A stretch of 64,000 nucleotides of DNA from JABMMZ01 sp964438995 (GCA_964438995.1 CAYTMQ010000001.1:632155-696154); one strand, 5' to 3'; numbered from the stretch's first letter, positions 31,683-40,692 are shown. The notes: generated by a model from the sequence alone, not told the origin. Translations and numbers: made by a program.

Positions 31683-31850
31683 CTCAGCATAAATTGGGAT
31701 AAATAAAACAAAAATAAGTGAGAGCTTTTTACGTATATCATAAAGAATAGAACTGTTGCAGATTCTAGAGAAGAATTGACAGAAGTTTAAGGGTATTTGA
31801 CAATAACGAAACATCCAAATGATTATATTGTATTTCTGATAGGTAAATTA
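31683..31850 (+). pseudogene. Decayed gene copy B
   Basis: One frame reads SINWDK-stop-NKNK-stop-ELFTYIIKNRTVADSREEL, continues TEV-stop-GYLTITKHPNDYIVFLIGKL and stops. It has three internal stop codons but otherwise plausible protein sequence. It parallels copy A in SINW/SIKW and in DSREELT/DSLDEMT, and DNA matches occur too (AGCATAAATTGG, GATTCTAGAGAAGAATTGAC). The rest of the stretch to 32061 shows only further broken frames with many stops, so 31674-32061 holds no intact gene. Confidence 0.45.
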
Positions 31851-32061
31851 TAATTTTGTTTATGACTAAGACTTATTTTTTATAATATCAGCTAAACGGA
31901 ATTACAATCAAAATTATAGGTAAATAACTATTAATAATTGGCTGAAATAACAAGAATAGGAGATTCAATTTCAAGAAGAATGAAAAAATTAACTAAACAA
32001 TATAAAAGACTTTTAGAAAAATAAAGTTGGAGTAAGAACATGAAAAGGAGGTAAGGTAATT

Positions 32062-32454
32062 ATGAATATAAATTCAGAATTAAATGAAATTTTATAAAAG
32101 AACATTGAATTAAAGGAATCAATAACAAAAATAGAATCTATTGAATCTAATGAAGTTTATTTTTCAGAGATTTTTAAGTTGATTAAGAGATTTGGTATTC
32201 ACCCCAAATTGATAACATTGCTTTTAATTAAATTACAATTATCAGAAGAAAAATTTTCATTTAAAATGCTTGAAAATATGGTTTATACAAGTTTATATAA
32301 TTCCACCGATAGTAAACTTTTATTAGAGTTTTATTTTTTAGTTGAAAATGTTCTTCAAGAAAGTGCAGATAAGAAAAGTCATTCCCTCATTACATTTAAA
32401 ACTTTAGAGATAGAAAAAAATTTGGATGAAAGAAAAGGTAAAATTGTCACTTAA
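32062..32454 (+). pseudogene. Gene with one in-frame stop codon, unknown product
   Basis: ATG at 32062 follows a strong AGGAGG at 32046-32051, which is unusual for Bacteroidota. The frame reads MNINSELNEIL, then TAA at 32095-32097, then continues open for about 118 codons (KNIELKESITKIESIESNEV ... RFGIHPKLITLLLIKLQL) to 32454. A restart at TTG 32179 could still make 91 residues. The helical, charged product has no recognised domain. Without the stop it would be 130 residues long, so I read this as a single nonsense mutation or sequencing error. Confidence 0.5.
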
Positions 32455-32735
32455 ATAAAAACAGCAAAACATATGAAAACAAATTTAAATCCTTAGTTGA
32501 ACGTAAAGTGGAAGGAAAAATTACAAATATAAAAATTGGTTCTAGAGTGACAAGTTGGATTGAAGTTGACAGTTTCAATAAAATTGATGTTTATTTGTCA
32601 ATTACTTTTGAAATAGAGAAATATAAAATCAAAGTTGGAGATAGTTTGAGCAAAGATTCGAATAGTAAAATTATCAGTTTTTATTCTAAAACAAATTTAG
32701 GATACGTTAAGTACTTGGATTTCGAAATGTATTAG
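32454..32735 (+). pseudogene. Frame-shifted fragment, unknown product
   Basis: This frame is open from about the stop of the previous gene: NKNSKTYENKFKSLVERKVE, then GKITNIKIGSRVTSWIEVDS, and a terminal LGYVKYLDFEMY. It has about 93 residues of good protein-like sequence but no ATG; GTG at 32508 would give 75 residues. It lies in another frame than the preceding gene and directly behind it, so the two may be parts of one broken gene or neighbours that overlapped. I do not recognise the domain. Confidence 0.4.
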
Positions 32736-32795
32736 TTGCAAACTTTGTCTCAAACATTTTTTAATAAATAATTTAAATTGATTATAACGAAAATT

Positions 32796-33098
32796 ATGAA
32801 CTACTTAAGTATAACTCTAACGGCATTTTTATTATTGTCAATAGGTTGTGGCAATAGTAACAAAATGGTAGAATTAAAGTTCTATGAATTTTACCCTGAT
32901 GCTTATATTGGTTCTAGAACGATTCAAAAAGAAGAATATAAGAATTTGACAAGTGTTTTAGTGTACTATGGGTTTAATTTTTGTTACAAGGAAGGTAAAA
33001 TATACATCAATGAAAAGGATACATTTGATAAAGAGTACTTAGCAAATGTATGCCAGAAAAGCAAAGATTCAATATGGATGAAAGCTCATCTTAAATAA
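32796..33098 (+). CDS. Small lipoprotein, unknown
   Basis: This protein has 100 residues from ATG 32796, with a signal peptide and lipobox LLLSIGC followed by GNSNK, so it should be lipidated. The mature part (about 82 residues) is mixed alpha/beta with two cysteines (NFCYKEGKIY, NVCQKSKDS). It is the last open gene of the AT-rich patch before the thioredoxin gene, and its base composition is intermediate. No family is recognised. Confidence 0.55.
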   Translation: MNYLSITLTAFLLLSIGCGNSNKMVELKFYEFYPDAYIGSRTIQKEEYKNLTSVLVYYGFNFCYKEGKIYINEKDTFDKEYLANVCQKSKDSIWMKAHLK

Positions 33099-33136
33099 CT
33101 TTTTTATCCTATATTCGTTTCAAATTAATCTACCAA

Positions 33137-34513
33137 ATGTCAAAAATAAAACTAATTGTATTGTTGCTTTTTGCTGGAACAAGTGTTCAGTTGATGGCGT
33201 CTAAAATAGTAACTACTATTTCAGGAAAAATTACCAATCCTACAAGTGATTCTGTCTTTCTGTATGATAAGAATGATGCATTGGTCAAAGGCGTTAAACT
33301 TGGAAAGAAAAATACTTTCAAAATTGAAGTTGAAATAGAGGAAGGCTATTACGATTTAAGTGATGGTAATGAACAAACAAAATTGTTCTTGAGTCCGGGT
33401 TTTAATATCAACATCTCGCTAAACACCAAAGAGTTTGACGAATCTATAAATTATACTGGTAAAGGTGCTGCCGAAAACAATTATCTAGCTCAAAGTTATC
33501 TCTTGGATGAGCGTTTGGATAAATTAAAATCTTACTCCTATTATGCTAAACTCAATGAAACGGCATTTTTAAGTTTGAGTGATTCTGTTTTGCAACTAGA
33601 ATTGGCCCTATTAAATCAATACAAGAACGAACAATTGCTAAGTTTTTATGAGACTGAGAAAATGAAGTTGGAATACACCTATTACTTAAAATTGTACAAC
33701 TATAGAAGTATGCACAGCATGATTACAAGTACGCCCAATTTTAAAACATCTGATCAGTTTCCTAATCCGTTTAAAAACATTGTTCTTGATAAGGCAGAAT
33801 GGGTCAAATATTACGAATATACCAACGTGGTTGAGTCGTATTTGGAACATCTTGCAAGTATCGATATCGAGCAAAAAGTTGATTCTGATTATTATTTGTC
33901 ATTCTTTAAACATCTAGAGAATCAAATTAAATTGCCTGAATTAAGAGAGAAGTTTGCGTATAGTTTTGGCAAGTATAGATTGAATTATGTTGTGCAACTT
34001 GATGAGGTATATGCGAAGATCAAAACTAACTTGAGGTCGGAAGAAAAAATTCAAGAGGTTGAAAAAGTCTATTTAAAAATGAAGGCTTTAAAATCGAAAA
34101 CGCTGTTGCCTAAATTCCAATTCAAAGACATTAACAACCGACAAGTGAATCTCGAGGATTTTAAAGGTAAATTTGTGTACATAGATGTTTGGGCTACTTG
34201 GTGCGGACCGTGTGTTTACGAGATCCCTCATTTAAAGAAATTGCAAGATACACTAGAGGGCAAGAACATCGTCCTTATCAGCATTTGTAAAAGTGATTAT
34301 GAACAAAACTGGAGAAGCTTTGTGGCTAAAAAAGATTTGAAGGGTGTTCAGTTATTTGCCGAAGAGAGTCAGACACAATTTTTTGATGATTTCATCGTAA
34401 GTGGTATTCCGCGATTTATCTTATTAGATAAAGAAGGTAAAATCATCGAGTACGATGCAAAACGACCATCTGACCCAAAGCTGTTAGAGCAGTTGCTGAA
34501 ATTGTTGAATTAA
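33137..34513 (+). CDS. TlpA-like thiol-disulfide oxidoreductase with DUF4369-type N-domain
   Basis: This 458-residue protein has a signal peptide (MSKIKLIVLLLFAGTSVQLMA), an N-terminal beta domain (about 22-110, TISGKITNPTSDSVFLYD, FLSPGFNINISL) like DUF4369, a helical middle, and a C-terminal thioredoxin domain (about 320-458) with DVWATWCGPCVYEIPHL (active site CGPC) and the cis-Pro region SGIPRFILLD. Such proteins reduce or isomerise disulfides in the periplasm and are abundant in Bacteroidota. Several disulfide-rich secreted proteins are encoded nearby. A -7-like TATATTCG lies at 33110-33117. Confidence 0.88.
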   Translation: MSKIKLIVLLLFAGTSVQLMASKIVTTISGKITNPTSDSVFLYDKNDALVKGVKLGKKNTFKIEVEIEEGYYDLSDGNEQTKLFLSPGFNINISLNTKEFDESINYTGKGAAENNYLAQSYLLDERLDKLKSYSYYAKLNETAFLSLSDSVLQLELALLNQYKNEQLLSFYETEKMKLEYTYYLKLYNYRSMHSMITSTPNFKTSDQFPNPFKNIVLDKAEWVKYYEYTNVVESYLEHLASIDIEQKVDSDYYLSFFKHLENQIKLPELREKFAYSFGKYRLNYVVQLDEVYAKIKTNLRSEEKIQEVEKVYLKMKALKSKTLLPKFQFKDINNRQVNLEDFKGKFVYIDVWATWCGPCVYEIPHLKKLQDTLEGKNIVLISICKSDYEQNWRSFVAKKDLKGVQLFAEESQTQFFDDFIVSGIPRFILLDKEGKIIEYDAKRPSDPKLLEQLLKLLN

Positions 34514-34612
34514 ATTTATCGTCTTATCCGTCTGTTTTTTTAACATCAGATACCTTGGCAAGGGTCTAAAGTTAAAATAATTCAAAACCCTCTATTTCTC
34601 TCAAAAAATCAT

Positions 34613-34620
34613 TAATTTTG
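34613..34620 (+). promoter_or_regulatory. -7 box of gltX
   Basis: TAATTTTG is a perfect TAnnTTTG match, seven bases before ATG 34627. It rules out the TTG start at 34618, which overlaps the box. Confidence 0.6.
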
Positions 34621-34626
34621 CGCTTT

Positions 34627-36159
34627 ATGTCGAAAGTTAGAGTAAGATTTGCACCTAGTCCTACAGGACCATTGCACATTGGTGGTGTTCGTACGGCTTT
34701 ATTCAATTATTTGTTTGCTAAACAACAGGGCGGCGATATGATTCTTAGAATCGAAGACACAGACCAGCAGCGTTTTGTGCCTGGTGCCGAACAGTACATT
34801 ATAGATTCTTTGACTTGGGCAGGTATCAAATTCGATGAGGGTACTCATGTCGGTGGTCCATGTGAGCCATACAGACAAAGCGATAGAAAAGGTATGTATA
34901 GACAGTATGCTGACCAACTCCTAGAAGCTGGACATGCCTATTATGCTTTCGATACGGCCGAAGAACTTGAGGCTATGAGAGAAAAGTTGAAAGCTGGTGG
35001 CATGGCCGCACAATACGATGCCGTTAGCAGAATGAGTATGATAAACTCATTGACTCTACCTGAAGATGAAGTAAAAAGAAGATTAGACGCTGGCGACCCT
35101 TATGTCATCAGAATAAAATTACCTCGCAAAGAGGAAGTGCGTTTCCACGATTTGATAAGAGGATGGGTAGTGGTGCAAACCTCTGCTATGGATGACAAAG
35201 TGTTGTTCAAAAGCGACGGAATGCCAACCTATCACTTAGCAAACGTTGTCGACGATTATACCATGAAAATTACCCATGTAATTAGAGGTGAAGAATGGTT
35301 GCCATCTGCACCTTTGCATGTGATGCTTTATAAGTTTTTCGGATGGGAAGATGTGATGCCTAAATTTGCACATTTGCCTTTGATTTTAAAACCGGATGGC
35401 AATGGTAAATTGAGCAAGAGAGATGGTGATAGATTGGGTTTCCCAGTGTTTCCTATGGATTGGAAAGACCCAGCTTCGGGCGAGGTAAGCAGTGGTTACA
35501 AAGACAAAGGTTATGAACCAGAAGCTGTAGTGAATATGCTGGCACTGCTTGGATGGCATACTTCTGACAATAGAGAAATTTTCTCAATGGATGAGTTGAT
35601 TCAATTGTTCAGCATTGAGAAAATATCAAAGAATGGTGCGAAGTTCGACCCTGAAAAAGCAAAGTGGTTCAATCATCAGCATTTGATGTTGAAAGACAAT
35701 TCAGAAATAGCAAGTTCAATAATAGATTCAGTGAAATCAAAAGGGTATGATACCAATGTTGAATTTCTAACTAAGGTTGTAGGATTGATAAAAGAGAAGG
35801 TTAATTTTAAGAACGAAATAGCAGAACGTTGTGGTTACTTCTTCGAAGCTCCAAAAGCTTATGATGAGCAAGTAATTGCTAAAAAGTGGAACACACAAGT
35901 TGCCACGTATTTGGCAAGCTTTGCTGATGAGTTGGCATCAATGGAAATGTTGTCATCACACGATATAGAACACAAATTTAAAGAAGGAGCAAATGCTCAA
36001 GGCATCAATCCTGGCAGTTTAATGCAACCCTTAAGGGTGTGTTTAAGTGGCGAAGCTGGCGGTCCACCTTTGTTTGAGTTGCTATCTTTGTTAGGAGTTA
36101 ACGAATCTGCTAACAGAATTAAAACAGCTATATCAAAAATTTCTAATACCGCATCTTAA
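34627..36159 (+). CDS. gltX: Glutamyl-tRNA synthetase
   Basis: This 510-residue class I synthetase has the HIGH-type motif PSPTGPLHIGGVRTALFNY, MILRIEDTDQQR, VIRGEEWLPSAPLHVMLY and the KMSKS-type motif GKLSKRDGDR. It charges tRNA-Glu (and perhaps tRNA-Gln, to be amidated). The length and domain order are normal for Bacteroidota. The start follows a perfect -7 box. The stop codon overlaps the ATG of the next lipoprotein gene (TAATG), so the three genes to 37093 form an operon. Confidence 0.96.
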   Translation: MSKVRVRFAPSPTGPLHIGGVRTALFNYLFAKQQGGDMILRIEDTDQQRFVPGAEQYIIDSLTWAGIKFDEGTHVGGPCEPYRQSDRKGMYRQYADQLLEAGHAYYAFDTAEELEAMREKLKAGGMAAQYDAVSRMSMINSLTLPEDEVKRRLDAGDPYVIRIKLPRKEEVRFHDLIRGWVVVQTSAMDDKVLFKSDGMPTYHLANVVDDYTMKITHVIRGEEWLPSAPLHVMLYKFFGWEDVMPKFAHLPLILKPDGNGKLSKRDGDRLGFPVFPMDWKDPASGEVSSGYKDKGYEPEAVVNMLALLGWHTSDNREIFSMDELIQLFSIEKISKNGAKFDPEKAKWFNHQHLMLKDNSEIASSIIDSVKSKGYDTNVEFLTKVVGLIKEKVNFKNEIAERCGYFFEAPKAYDEQVIAKKWNTQVATYLASFADELASMEMLSSHDIEHKFKEGANAQGINPGSLMQPLRVCLSGEAGGPPLFELLSLLGVNESANRIKTAISKISNTAS

Positions 36160-36680
36160 TGCAGAAGTACACCATCCTTATATTGCTGGTTTTTTTGAGT
36201 GCTTGTCATTACGCAAGTTTTACAGACAGACCAGGTGTAATAGTGCCAAAGTTTCCAGATGCCATGTGTGGTAAGTATCAGAATGTAACCAAAAGCAAAG
36301 GTGTATATGATACCACTTTCATCACTGTGAATTCTAATGGCATTGTCTATTCTGATGGCAGTGTCAACAAAGCAATTTCTTTAAATGATTCTATGTATTC
36401 ATTGAGTCATTTAGGTGATTACTATTACATGAATGTCAAAGAATCTGACAGTACTGGCAAAAACACCTATTTTGTTTATCCTTTCGAGTTCAACGAAAAA
36501 AGTGTTTATGTGTACATCTTGCCATACAACAACACGACCATCAAACAAATGAAGAAAGCGGGATTGGGGATTTCTACAAGAATGACTGGAGAATATGTGA
36601 TGGATAACAAAGCCTTTAAAAACTATGTAGAAAAGCGACTAAAAAGAAAAAAAGCATTTAAATTTAACAAGATTAAATAA
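36159..36680 (+). CDS. Small lipoprotein, unknown
   Basis: This 173-residue protein has a signal peptide with lipobox VFLSAC followed by HYASF, so it is lipidated. The mature region is beta-rich (GKYQNVTKSKGVYDTTFITV, FVYPFEFNEKSVYVYILPY) and ends in a very basic tail (KRLKRKKAFKFNKIK). Start and stop overlap the neighbouring genes (TAATG at both ends), which suggests tight co-translation with gltX and the B12-domain gene. I do not recognise the family and see no link to either enzyme. Confidence 0.65.
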   Translation: MQKYTILILLVFLSACHYASFTDRPGVIVPKFPDAMCGKYQNVTKSKGVYDTTFITVNSNGIVYSDGSVNKAISLNDSMYSLSHLGDYYYMNVKESDSTGKNTYFVYPFEFNEKSVYVYILPYNNTTIKQMKKAGLGISTRMTGEYVMDNKAFKNYVEKRLKRKKAFKFNKIK

Positions 36681-37093
36681 TGAGTTCATTAAATCGTCCA
36701 ATAAGAGTGTTAATAGCGAAAGTCGGACTAGACGGTCACGATCGAGGCGCTAAAGTGATTGCAACGGCATTGAGAGATGCGGGGATGGAAGTGATATACA
36801 CAGGGCTGCGTCAAACACCAGAAATGGTTGTAAATGCTGCTTTACAAGAAGATGTTGACGTAATAGGCGTTAGCATTTTATCAGGAGCGCACAACACTGT
36901 TTTTCCAAAGATTATAGATACAATGAAAGCCAAGCAATTAGATGATGTGTTGTTAATTGGAGGAGGTATTATTCCAGACGACGACATGAAAACCTTGAAC
37001 GAACAAGGCGTAGCGAGGTTATTTCCTCCTGGCACATCTACCACAGATATTGTCTCATATATCACCGAATGGGTATCTGAGAAAAGAGCATAA
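36680..37093 (+). CDS. Stand-alone B12-binding domain of a methylmalonyl-CoA-type mutase
   Basis: This 137-residue protein consists of one cobalamin-binding Rossmann domain. It has VGLDGHDRGAKVIATALRDA with the lower-ligand motif D18-x-H20-x-x-G23, IGVSILSGAHNTVFP, and LLIGGGIIPDDD. It matches the C-terminal (small) part of methylmalonyl-CoA or isobutyryl-CoA mutases. A separate small subunit implies that the catalytic TIM-barrel subunit is encoded elsewhere. With a biotin carboxylase at 29633, propionyl-CoA metabolism is plausible. The start overlaps the previous stop (TAATG) and a terminator follows. Confidence 0.9.
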   Translation: MSSLNRPIRVLIAKVGLDGHDRGAKVIATALRDAGMEVIYTGLRQTPEMVVNAALQEDVDVIGVSILSGAHNTVFPKIIDTMKAKQLDDVLLIGGGIIPDDDMKTLNEQGVARLFPPGTSTTDIVSYITEWVSEKRA

Positions 37094-37124
37094 AAAAAGC
37101 CGACTTTAAGAAGTCGGCTTTTTT
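37094..37124. terminator. Bidirectional terminator
   Basis: AAAAAAGCCGACTT and AAGTCGGCTTTTTT pair around a short loop between convergent genes, with A and T runs on both sides. Confidence 0.9.
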
Positions 37125-37125
37125 G

Positions 37126-38202
37126 TTAATTTCCCAAAACAGCTCTATACCAAAGTTCAGGTACTTCTCCTTGTTTGGCGATTTCGTAATCCATTTCTTT
37201 GCAGCCTATGAATTTGGGTGCAATTTTCTTTTTCTTATTCATATTTGGAATTTGCATCCACCATCTTCCAGTTAATTCGCTGTATAAAAACAACATGTCT
37301 TCCCCACTGTGTGCATGACATTTGTATACCGTAAAGTTTCTGTTGTTTAACTGAGGATGGTCATTGAATCGATTGTCTATTCCATCAATAGTATACCATA
37401 CCATTTGCGCAATTTGCATGGCATCCGTTTCGTGGTTGTTCAGTGTAAAATGGTTGAATAAAAATGTGCTTATTTTATTAGAAACACCTGCATATCTGCA
37501 AATGCCACAAGCTTCTTGATTCAATAAACCACTTGGTAAATGTTTGTTTGATGAGACAAAATCAGAATGCTTGATACTATCCAAACTGAATTCGAAAATA
37601 TCTGCTTGACGTAACACTGGTTCTATGTTTTGTATGTTGTTTCTCAGATCACCTAATCGTATTTGTTCGCTAAAAAATTCAGAAACCATTTGCAAACTTG
37701 CATGTGTGTTCAAGAAATTTTGAATGCCAATAAACGACGCGTGAAACAATTTGTTTTTTTGTCTGAGTTTCCAAATGATATCATCTGGATTGTATGCAAT
37801 TTCTGGTGAAACCAATGCATAGTCAACGTCATTGAAAGGTGTGCTTTTTAGAATGGCATCGCTGTAATTATCGTTTTCTCCAATAATGATAGGAATGATG
37901 TTTTCTGATTTTAAGGCAATAAGACATTCTCTCAGTCCAGCAATTGCATTTTTAGGTGTTCCATCGTGGTTGATGTTTCCAAAGTCGGCAACACTAGTGC
38001 CTGTAAAATTGAAACTGTAGCCATATAAATGTTTGCGCATTTTATCGGCATTGTCTCCAAGTCCAATAATAGCAACATCTATATTAGAGTAATCAGGAAA
38101 TTTACCAGTATTTACTTTCATCTCACAGCCCATAGTGCCAACCATTTTAGCGAATGGTTTGTGAATGGCCTTGCTAACCGGATTAAAAAATGCTTCTAAC
38201 AT
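37126..38202 (-). CDS. Arginase/formimidoylglutamase-fold protein with degenerate metal site
   Basis: This 358-residue protein follows the arginase-family layout (VAIIGLGDNADKMRKHLY, PIIIGENDNYSD, IFEFSLDSIKHSD, ETDAMQIAQMVWYTIDGI). The Mn-binding motifs are altered. The GGDHS motif is IGENDNYS (107-114), without the histidine, and the SFDVDxxDP motif is SLDSIKHSD (206-214), keeping only the first Asp. Catalysis as a normal ureohydrolase is therefore unlikely. Related Bacteroidota proteins are often labelled formimidoylglutamase. The C-terminus has a lysine-rich stretch (NMNKKKKIAPKF). It starts 53 bases from the divergent epimerase gene. Confidence 0.7.
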   Translation of the reverse strand: MLEAFFNPVSKAIHKPFAKMVGTMGCEMKVNTGKFPDYSNIDVAIIGLGDNADKMRKHLYGYSFNFTGTSVADFGNINHDGTPKNAIAGLRECLIALKSENIIPIIIGENDNYSDAILKSTPFNDVDYALVSPEIAYNPDDIIWKLRQKNKLFHASFIGIQNFLNTHASLQMVSEFFSEQIRLGDLRNNIQNIEPVLRQADIFEFSLDSIKHSDFVSSNKHLPSGLLNQEACGICRYAGVSNKISTFLFNHFTLNNHETDAMQIAQMVWYTIDGIDNRFNDHPQLNNRNFTVYKCHAHSGEDMLFLYSELTGRWWMQIPNMNKKKKIAPKFIGCKEMDYEIAKQGEVPELWYRAVLGN

Positions 38203-38255
38203 GATGTTTCAATATTGAGATAAAAAACCGAATATTGCCCTATAAATCTTTCAAC

Positions 38256-39242
38256 ATGTTGGTAGTAACGGGAGCAACTGGTTTTTTAGGCGCGCATCTT
38301 ACAATGACTTTACTCTTAAAAGGTCATACAGTGAAAGCCATTAAACGTCCTAGCTCTAATCTATCTGAATTTAACTCTATTGCTTTATGGCGACTAAAAG
38401 GTCATCAACATCTTTTGGCAAATTTCACTTGGTGTGATGCCGATGTTACAGATGTGTTGTCTCTTGACGAAGCTTTTGCAGGTGCTGAATACGTTTTTCA
38501 TTGTGCTGCCATAGTGGCGTTTAAAGGTCACAGTAGCGAAATGACAAAAGTAAATGTCGAAGGTACAGCCAATGTTGTGAATGCCTGTATAAAAGCCAAT
38601 GTTAAAAAGTTGCTTTACGTAAGTAGCACCGCTGCTTTAGGAAGGACAGACAATCAACAAGAAATTACAGAAGAAACACAATGGGTTGATGATTCAAACA
38701 ACACCGAATATGCCATTTCTAAACACTTAGCAGAGTTGGAGGTATGGAGAGGGATGGAAGAGGGCTTAAATGTGTTTGTCGTTAATCCAGGTATTATTCT
38801 GGGTCCGGGACAATGGGATAAAGGCGCTTCTCGTTTATTCAGCAATATCAAAAAAGGCTTTAAGTTCTATACCAATGGCATCAATGGATTTGTAGGAGTT
38901 GAAGACGTTGCTGAAGTGCTTGCAACTGTCGGCTTAAGTGAGATTAAAAACAAGAGATTCTTAATGGTGGCTGAAAATCTCTCTTATAAAACCTTGTTTG
39001 ATTGGATGGCCAAAGCATTAAAGGTTAATCCTCCAACCATTGAATTGAAAGCATCTTACTTGCCTTGGTTAAAATGGCCTATCAAATTGTATTCGGCATT
39101 AGTGCCCAAAACCAACATTAGCTATGAAACATTAAAAACGTCTGTCAAACAGCACCGATACAACAATTCATCTATTCAAGCTATAGGGTTTAAATTTACG
39201 CCAATTGAAGTGGTGGTGAACCAAACATCGCAACTTCTTTAA
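38256..39242 (+). CDS. NAD-dependent epimerase/dehydratase family protein
   Basis: This protein has about 328 residues and a Rossmann start MLVVTGATGFLGAHLTM (GxxGxxG), DVTDVLSLDEAF, YVFHCAAIVAF, the catalytic Ser/Tyr/Lys region LYVSSTAAL and TEYAISKHLAE (YxxxK), and VVNPGIILGPG. It is an extended SDR, near the dihydroflavonol-reductase or 3-beta-HSD-like subgroup, and probably reduces or epimerises an unknown substrate. I chose ATG 38256 because it begins directly with the first beta strand; the TTG at 38235 adds a poorly conserved tail. Confidence 0.85.
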   Translation: MLVVTGATGFLGAHLTMTLLLKGHTVKAIKRPSSNLSEFNSIALWRLKGHQHLLANFTWCDADVTDVLSLDEAFAGAEYVFHCAAIVAFKGHSSEMTKVNVEGTANVVNACIKANVKKLLYVSSTAALGRTDNQQEITEETQWVDDSNNTEYAISKHLAELEVWRGMEEGLNVFVVNPGIILGPGQWDKGASRLFSNIKKGFKFYTNGINGFVGVEDVAEVLATVGLSEIKNKRFLMVAENLSYKTLFDWMAKALKVNPPTIELKASYLPWLKWPIKLYSALVPKTNISYETLKTSVKQHRYNNSSIQAIGFKFTPIEVVVNQTSQLL

Positions 39243-39279
39243 TTTGTTTACTTTTTAGCCTTAAAAGGTATTAAACATC

Positions 39280-40683
39280 ATGAAACAACTTGTATTGATT
39301 ATTTGTCTGATTCAATTTTGTTCGACACATGCTCAAGAAAGCTATATGCAATGGCTGAATGGCAAAAATCATAGCAAAGGATTGTATGAATTTCAGAGGA
39401 TGGAAGAAACTACTGAGGTTAAAAAGCCTGGAACATTACCCAGATTTAAAAGAGTATTTATAATCGATACGTTTTGGTTTTTAAATTATGGAAAAGATAC
39501 CATAACCATTAATAAAATTCATACTGCTGATACATCTGGAATAACATATTCAAAAAAGACTGCTCCAAATCAAAAAGGCTTTATTGCAGTAAACAGATTG
39601 AAGGTTTTTTATGGGTCTCAATTGTTGGTCCACGAGAATCACTATTTCAATGTCATGACCAACTATTCACCTTGGGAATTTTGTACTTTAGATTATGTGT
39701 TGGTAACACCATATTATCCAATTGTGATATGGAATCCCAAAGAAAGAAGCTATGCTCAAAAATTGGATTCATTTAAGTCTTTAAAAGTGTATTTAGATAA
39801 AGATCATTTTCCGATATGTATGGGCATAGAACATTCAAAAAGCAAAGAGAAGCTTTTAACCTGGAAGTATTGGAAAAATACGACCTTTATTGGAGATTCT
39901 ATTCATTTAAAGAAAGTTAGTTTTTATCTGTCTTTGGTAAAAAATGCTAAAGACATTCCTATTAAAATACAAGTATTGAAAAACCAACAATGGGAGAAAG
40001 CTTTGTTAGATTGCAATGGGTTAAATTTTGAAATATATGTTGATAGGTATTGTGACAGCATAAAAGTTTATAACGATTCTGAGTTTGTTGTTTTGCCATT
40101 GGGGTATCAAAAATTATCAGAAATAACTTACTATAACCATTTGGATTTGGTAAAGAATGGAGATGGTTATTATACCAACGGTTTTAATGTATATCCTGTA
40201 AGATATATTAAAAACACCTATGCTATAAAGTTGAGCAATAATTGCAACTTAGAAAACACCATAATCGAAATGCAAACCATGTTTTCTGAAGCCGAATTTT
40301 CGAAATTTTCTGAAAATGTTATTATAGTTGTCTTGCCTGATCAAAATGCGATTTTAAATTCAAAACTATTGGAATCTATTTCACAAGTGCCATGTGTTGA
40401 GTATGTCTCTCAAATGCTTTGGTTAAAGTATCAAACTAAGAGTTTTTTTGTGAATGAATTTTATTCGACAGGCAGTCAGATTCAAGATTCTGAGATGAAA
40501 AAGTATGTCGAGAAATGTCAGTTTATTTCAGACCCAGAAAAAAGTGTATTTATTTATAACAAGAACATATTAGGTGAAAATTTTTTAAAGGATTTCAATT
40601 TGCTCAATCAAAATGAACGTTTAAAATGGATACAGCCTAGAGTGTATTTAGATGCTACTAAAAATATCAGTCCATTAGACTAA
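39280..40683 (+). CDS. Secreted protein of unknown function
   Basis: This 467-residue protein has a signal peptide (MKQLVLIICLIQFCSTHAQ). The mature protein is rich in Lys, Tyr and aromatic beta segments (FIIDTFWFLNYGKDTITIN, FYGSQLLVHENHYFN, YVLVTPYYPIVIWNPKE). It contains a carboxypeptidase-regulatory-like beta stretch near 225-270 (IPIKIQVLKNQQWEKALLDC). No T9SS tail, lipobox or catalytic motif is seen. I do not recognise the family. A hairpin follows it. The start is 37 bases after the epimerase stop. Confidence 0.6.
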   Translation: MKQLVLIICLIQFCSTHAQESYMQWLNGKNHSKGLYEFQRMEETTEVKKPGTLPRFKRVFIIDTFWFLNYGKDTITINKIHTADTSGITYSKKTAPNQKGFIAVNRLKVFYGSQLLVHENHYFNVMTNYSPWEFCTLDYVLVTPYYPIVIWNPKERSYAQKLDSFKSLKVYLDKDHFPICMGIEHSKSKEKLLTWKYWKNTTFIGDSIHLKKVSFYLSLVKNAKDIPIKIQVLKNQQWEKALLDCNGLNFEIYVDRYCDSIKVYNDSEFVVLPLGYQKLSEITYYNHLDLVKNGDGYYTNGFNVYPVRYIKNTYAIKLSNNCNLENTIIEMQTMFSEAEFSKFSENVIIVVLPDQNAILNSKLLESISQVPCVEYVSQMLWLKYQTKSFFVNEFYSTGSQIQDSEMKKYVEKCQFISDPEKSVFIYNKNILGENFLKDFNLLNQNERLKWIQPRVYLDATKNISPLD

Positions 40684-40692
40684 CTAAATAGG

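Noticed and set aside
31186..32061. Alternative genetic code or stop-codon readthrough
   Set aside because: TAA, TAG and TGA all interrupt the frames and frameshifts occur too, while neighbouring genes use normal stops. Gene decay is simpler.
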